A stretch of 64,000 nt of DNA, taken from the NCBI GenBank assembly GCA_040007895.1, contig JBDTUE010000002.1:10948-74947 (forward strand). Direction: 5' to 3'. Each line of letters begins with the position of its first letter. Position 1 is the first letter of the stretch. Below, piece by piece: positions 62,066-64,000 of this stretch. The DNA is from JADJLQ01 sp040007895. Lineage in GTDB: Bacteria; Bacteroidota; Bacteroidia; Chitinophagales; Saprospiraceae. The position numbers and the translations under genes were made by a program. Below the pieces are notes generated by a model, which was given only the letters and a program-made list of their open reading frames with translations, was not told the origin of the DNA and made no database searches.

Positions 62066-62668
62066 TCATTCTCTTGATTTTTCTTTATCGAAAAAATCTT
62101 TAAGTTTTTGATTGATGCGGTTTGCAAGTTCATCAATGGATTCATCCGCGGAAGTATCCAGGCTATTTAATGCTTCACCGAGTTTGTTGATCATGCTACC
62201 TAAAAAATTAAAGAGTTTACGTGCTTTTTCTGCATCACCGGTTTCCCAATATTGTGCTTCATCATTCAATTCAAATTCATCAAAATATTTTGTGGACAAA
62301 TATTTCAATAAATGAATGATCCTGATATGTGCTTCTACTCCACCAAACTGGGTTTTGGTAAACGCAGCATACCGGTAACCTTCTTCATCTTTATCACCGT
62401 TTTCTATAAAGCTCAACCACATTGGATTCACCAGTCTCCGGTCATCCAGAAAAGTAAGCATGATGGATTCACATTCAGGTACATTTAAAAGCATACCGTA
62501 GAGATCACTGTCACTAACTATTCCATTTCCTGGACTGTGAGGAAGATCTGTTTTATAAATCTGGTATTTCCAATGATTTACATCTGCTATTTCAGTGACT
62601 TCATCGACCATATCCTGAAGTGAAGCATCTTGCTTAAACCGGCCGCTATAATGAATAGTAATTCCCAT
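62066..62668 (-). CDS. Conserved protein of unknown function
   Basis: 200 aa, soluble, no signal. ITIHYSGRFKQDASLQDMVDEV starts the protein, and FTKTQFGGVEAHIRIIHLLKYL is in the middle. The end is an acidic/helical tail (SADESIDELANRINQKL). It resembles uncharacterised Bacteroidota proteins I cannot name. It stands alone with its own -7 element. Confidence 0.65.
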   Translation of the reverse strand: MGITIHYSGRFKQDASLQDMVDEVTEIADVNHWKYQIYKTDLPHSPGNGIVSDSDLYGMLLNVPECESIMLTFLDDRRLVNPMWLSFIENGDKDEEGYRYAAFTKTQFGGVEAHIRIIHLLKYLSTKYFDEFELNDEAQYWETGDAEKARKLFNFLGSMINKLGEALNSLDTSADESIDELANRINQKLKDFFDKEKSRE

Positions 62669-62687
62669 GTTATGTTGATTGATTCTG

Positions 62688-62695
62688 CAAATTTA
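62688..62695 (-). promoter_or_regulatory. -7 element TAAATTTG before the 62668 gene
   Basis: Exact TAnnTTTG on the minus strand, 19 bp before the start codon. Confidence 0.5.
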
Positions 62696-62903
62696 AGGAC
62701 ATAATAATGTATAGGCCGGTACAAAAAACAAGTTTATTGTTAATGGTCAGCGGTTAAGCATATAATTTCAAACTTTCTTTTCTTTTTAAAAAAATATTTA
62801 AACGTATAGCTTCGAAAATTTCCTATCAAGTATGAAATTCTAAAATTTAACATCATGCCTTATAAATGAAAAATATTAGTTTTAGTTGAAGATTGTTACA
62901 TAT

Positions 62904-64000
62904 ATGAAGTCAGATATAAAACTATTCATTATTCTTTTGTTCCTTCTATGCTTTGTATATAACAGGTGCAGGAATGATAAATCAACGCACGAGTCCTGGG
63001 ATACCTACCGCGGAGGACCCGAAGCACGTCAGTTTTCTGATTTAAAACTTATAGATACTTCTAATGTACAGCTACTCCGTCCGGCTTGGATTTTTCATAC
63101 CGGAGATAGTGGTAAACGGACAACTATCGAATGTAATCCAATAGTCATTAGTGATGTCATGTATTTAACATCCGCTTCGATGCAGCTCATTGCAGTGCAA
63201 GCCGCTTCCGGCAAAGAAATCTGGCGCTTTAAGCCTGACAACAATGATATTTCTTCCGGTATTAACCGCGGAGTAACCTATTGGAAAAATCACAATGATG
63301 AATATATATTTTTTTCAGCAGGCATTCATATGTATGCGGTAAATGTACAGACAGGGACTTTGATAAATCATTTTGGAAATCATGGTAAAATTGATTTAAG
63401 AGATCATTTAGGCAGGGATACCTCTACGATATCCATTTCACTCACGACACCAGGCATAATATACGAAGATATACTTATCATTGGTTCTGCTACCGGTGAA
63501 GGTTATGATGCTTCTCCTGGTCATATCCGTGCTTATGATGCAAAAACAGGATCCTTTAAATGGATATTTCACACCATTCCTCAAGAGGGGGAATTTGGAT
63601 ATGATACATGGTCATGGATAAAAGGAGCTAACTATGGGGGCACCAATAATTGGGGCGGAATGAGTCTCGATCAAAAAAAAGGTGTCGTCTTTGTTGCTAC
63701 TGGATCTCCGACTTATGATTTCTTTGGAGCTAATCGCAAAGGAAATAATTTATTTGCAAACTGTATTCTTGCCCTGGATGCGAATACCGGCAAACGATTA
63801 TGGCATTATCAAACAATAAAACATGACGTTTGGGATTATGATCTTCCATGCGCTCCAACCCTTGCCACTATACCCTGGAATGGAAAACAAACCGATGTAT
63901 TGATACAACCAACTAAAATGGGAGAACTGATACTGCTTGATCGCTATACCGGAAATCCTTTGTTTCATGTAGAAGAAAGAGTGGTACCTCATTCGGAAGT
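62904..64000 (+). CDS. PQQ-dependent quinoprotein dehydrogenase, N-terminal part
   Basis: The frame opens at the ATG at 62904 and runs off the right edge after 365 codons, without a stop. An N-terminal hydrophobic segment (about 5-19) is followed by WDTYRGGPEARQFSDLKLID, then propeller repeats with GKEIWRFKPD, RAYDAKTGSFKWIF and LDANTGKRLWHYQ. YGGTNNWGGMSLDQKKGVVFV is the active-site region of quinoprotein glucose/alcohol-type dehydrogenases. It oxidises sugars or alcohols in the periplasm. The C-terminus, and any cytochrome domain, lie outside. Confidence 0.88.
   Translation, partial: MKSDIKLFIILLFLLCFVYNRCRNDKSTHESWDTYRGGPEARQFSDLKLIDTSNVQLLRPAWIFHTGDSGKRTTIECNPIVISDVMYLTSASMQLIAVQAASGKEIWRFKPDNNDISSGINRGVTYWKNHNDEYIFFSAGIHMYAVNVQTGTLINHFGNHGKIDLRDHLGRDTSTISISLTTPGIIYEDILIIGSATGEGYDASPGHIRAYDAKTGSFKWIFHTIPQEGEFGYDTWSWIKGANYGGTNNWGGMSLDQKKGVVFVATGSPTYDFFGANRKGNNLFANCILALDANTGKRLWHYQTIKHDVWDYDLPCAPTLATIPWNGKQTDVLIQPTKMGELILLDRYTGNPLFHVEERVVPHSE

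Noticed and set aside
1..64000. CRISPR arrays, toxin-antitoxin or phage-defence modules
   Set aside because: No spaced palindromic repeats, no Cas, no small TA pair and no nuclease/ATPase defence cluster were seen anywhere.

Overview
The window looks like chromosomal DNA of a Bacteroidota member, plausibly of the Saprospiria/Chitinophagia side. The support is a complete gldKLMN type IX secretion (T9SS) core with a PorP/SprF protein, CarboxypepD_reg/OMP_b-brl outer membrane proteins, DUF3078, PorT-like and DUF547 proteins, AT-rich intergenic DNA, and promoters of the Bacteroidota type (TTTG and TAnnTTTG). There is no integrase, transposase, insertion sequence, CRISPR array, rRNA operon or phage gene. 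It is an ordinary core-genome segment with some local oddities. The genus assignment is an inference.

Layout. 1-3948: tail of a CBS-domain protein, a BamA/TamA-type OMP, NAD kinase and a polytopic membrane protein. 4291-6732: large outer-membrane receptor-like protein. 6881-8763: LolD/FtsX-type ABC exporter pair. 8794-12877: Tat-type Gfo/Idh/MocA oxidoreductase, MutY, IlvD. 12957-13807: a multiply broken DUF547 lipoprotein pseudogene, then tRNA-Asn(GTT) with a clear promoter and a terminator. 14086-16963: PfkB kinase facing hpt and an M28 peptidase. 17528-21607: DUF3078 protein, fasciclin protein, MtfA-like protein, ECF sigma/anti-sigma pair. 21623-25455: ClpB with a C-terminal extension, AraC-type regulator. 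25685-27391: two tandem paralogous secreted proteins, each built of two similar beta-rich halves. 27524-32745: DUF486 protein, conserved hypothetical, two cyclophilins, polyphosphate glucokinase, YceI lipoprotein, ALDH7. 32806-38608: gldN, gldM, gldL, gldK and porP/sprF, all on the minus strand. 38605-45863: YyaL-type protein, metallo-beta-lactamase, small proteins, RbfA, RecG. 45960-55493: SerA, FKBP, thioredoxin, OMP/CoaX/PurH cluster, Tdk, PfkA, rhomboid. 55546-64000: MurQ with a sodium:solute symporter, HxlR regulator divergent from YceI/pirin, YgjP-type metallopeptidase, SerC, and the start of a PQQ quinoprotein cut by the window end.

How the genes fit together. The gldKLMN block encodes the trans-envelope motor and ring of the T9SS. 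MurQ and its symporter probably serve amino-sugar recycling or uptake. serA and serC give two of the three serine-synthesis steps but lie 14 kb apart. The HxlR/YceI/pirin locus has overlapping divergent promoters and a tandem 18-bp operator-like repeat, which suggests a single redox- or electrophile-type switch. Several genes have a TAnnTTTG promoter element only a few bases before the start codon, which implies leaderless mRNAs. I found no convincing wholly new multi-gene system. The best candidates for a second look are the tandem two-module secreted paralogs, the HxlR operator array, the recent-looking 114-bp repeat in gldL, the DUF547 pseudogene and the orphan terminator at 17063.
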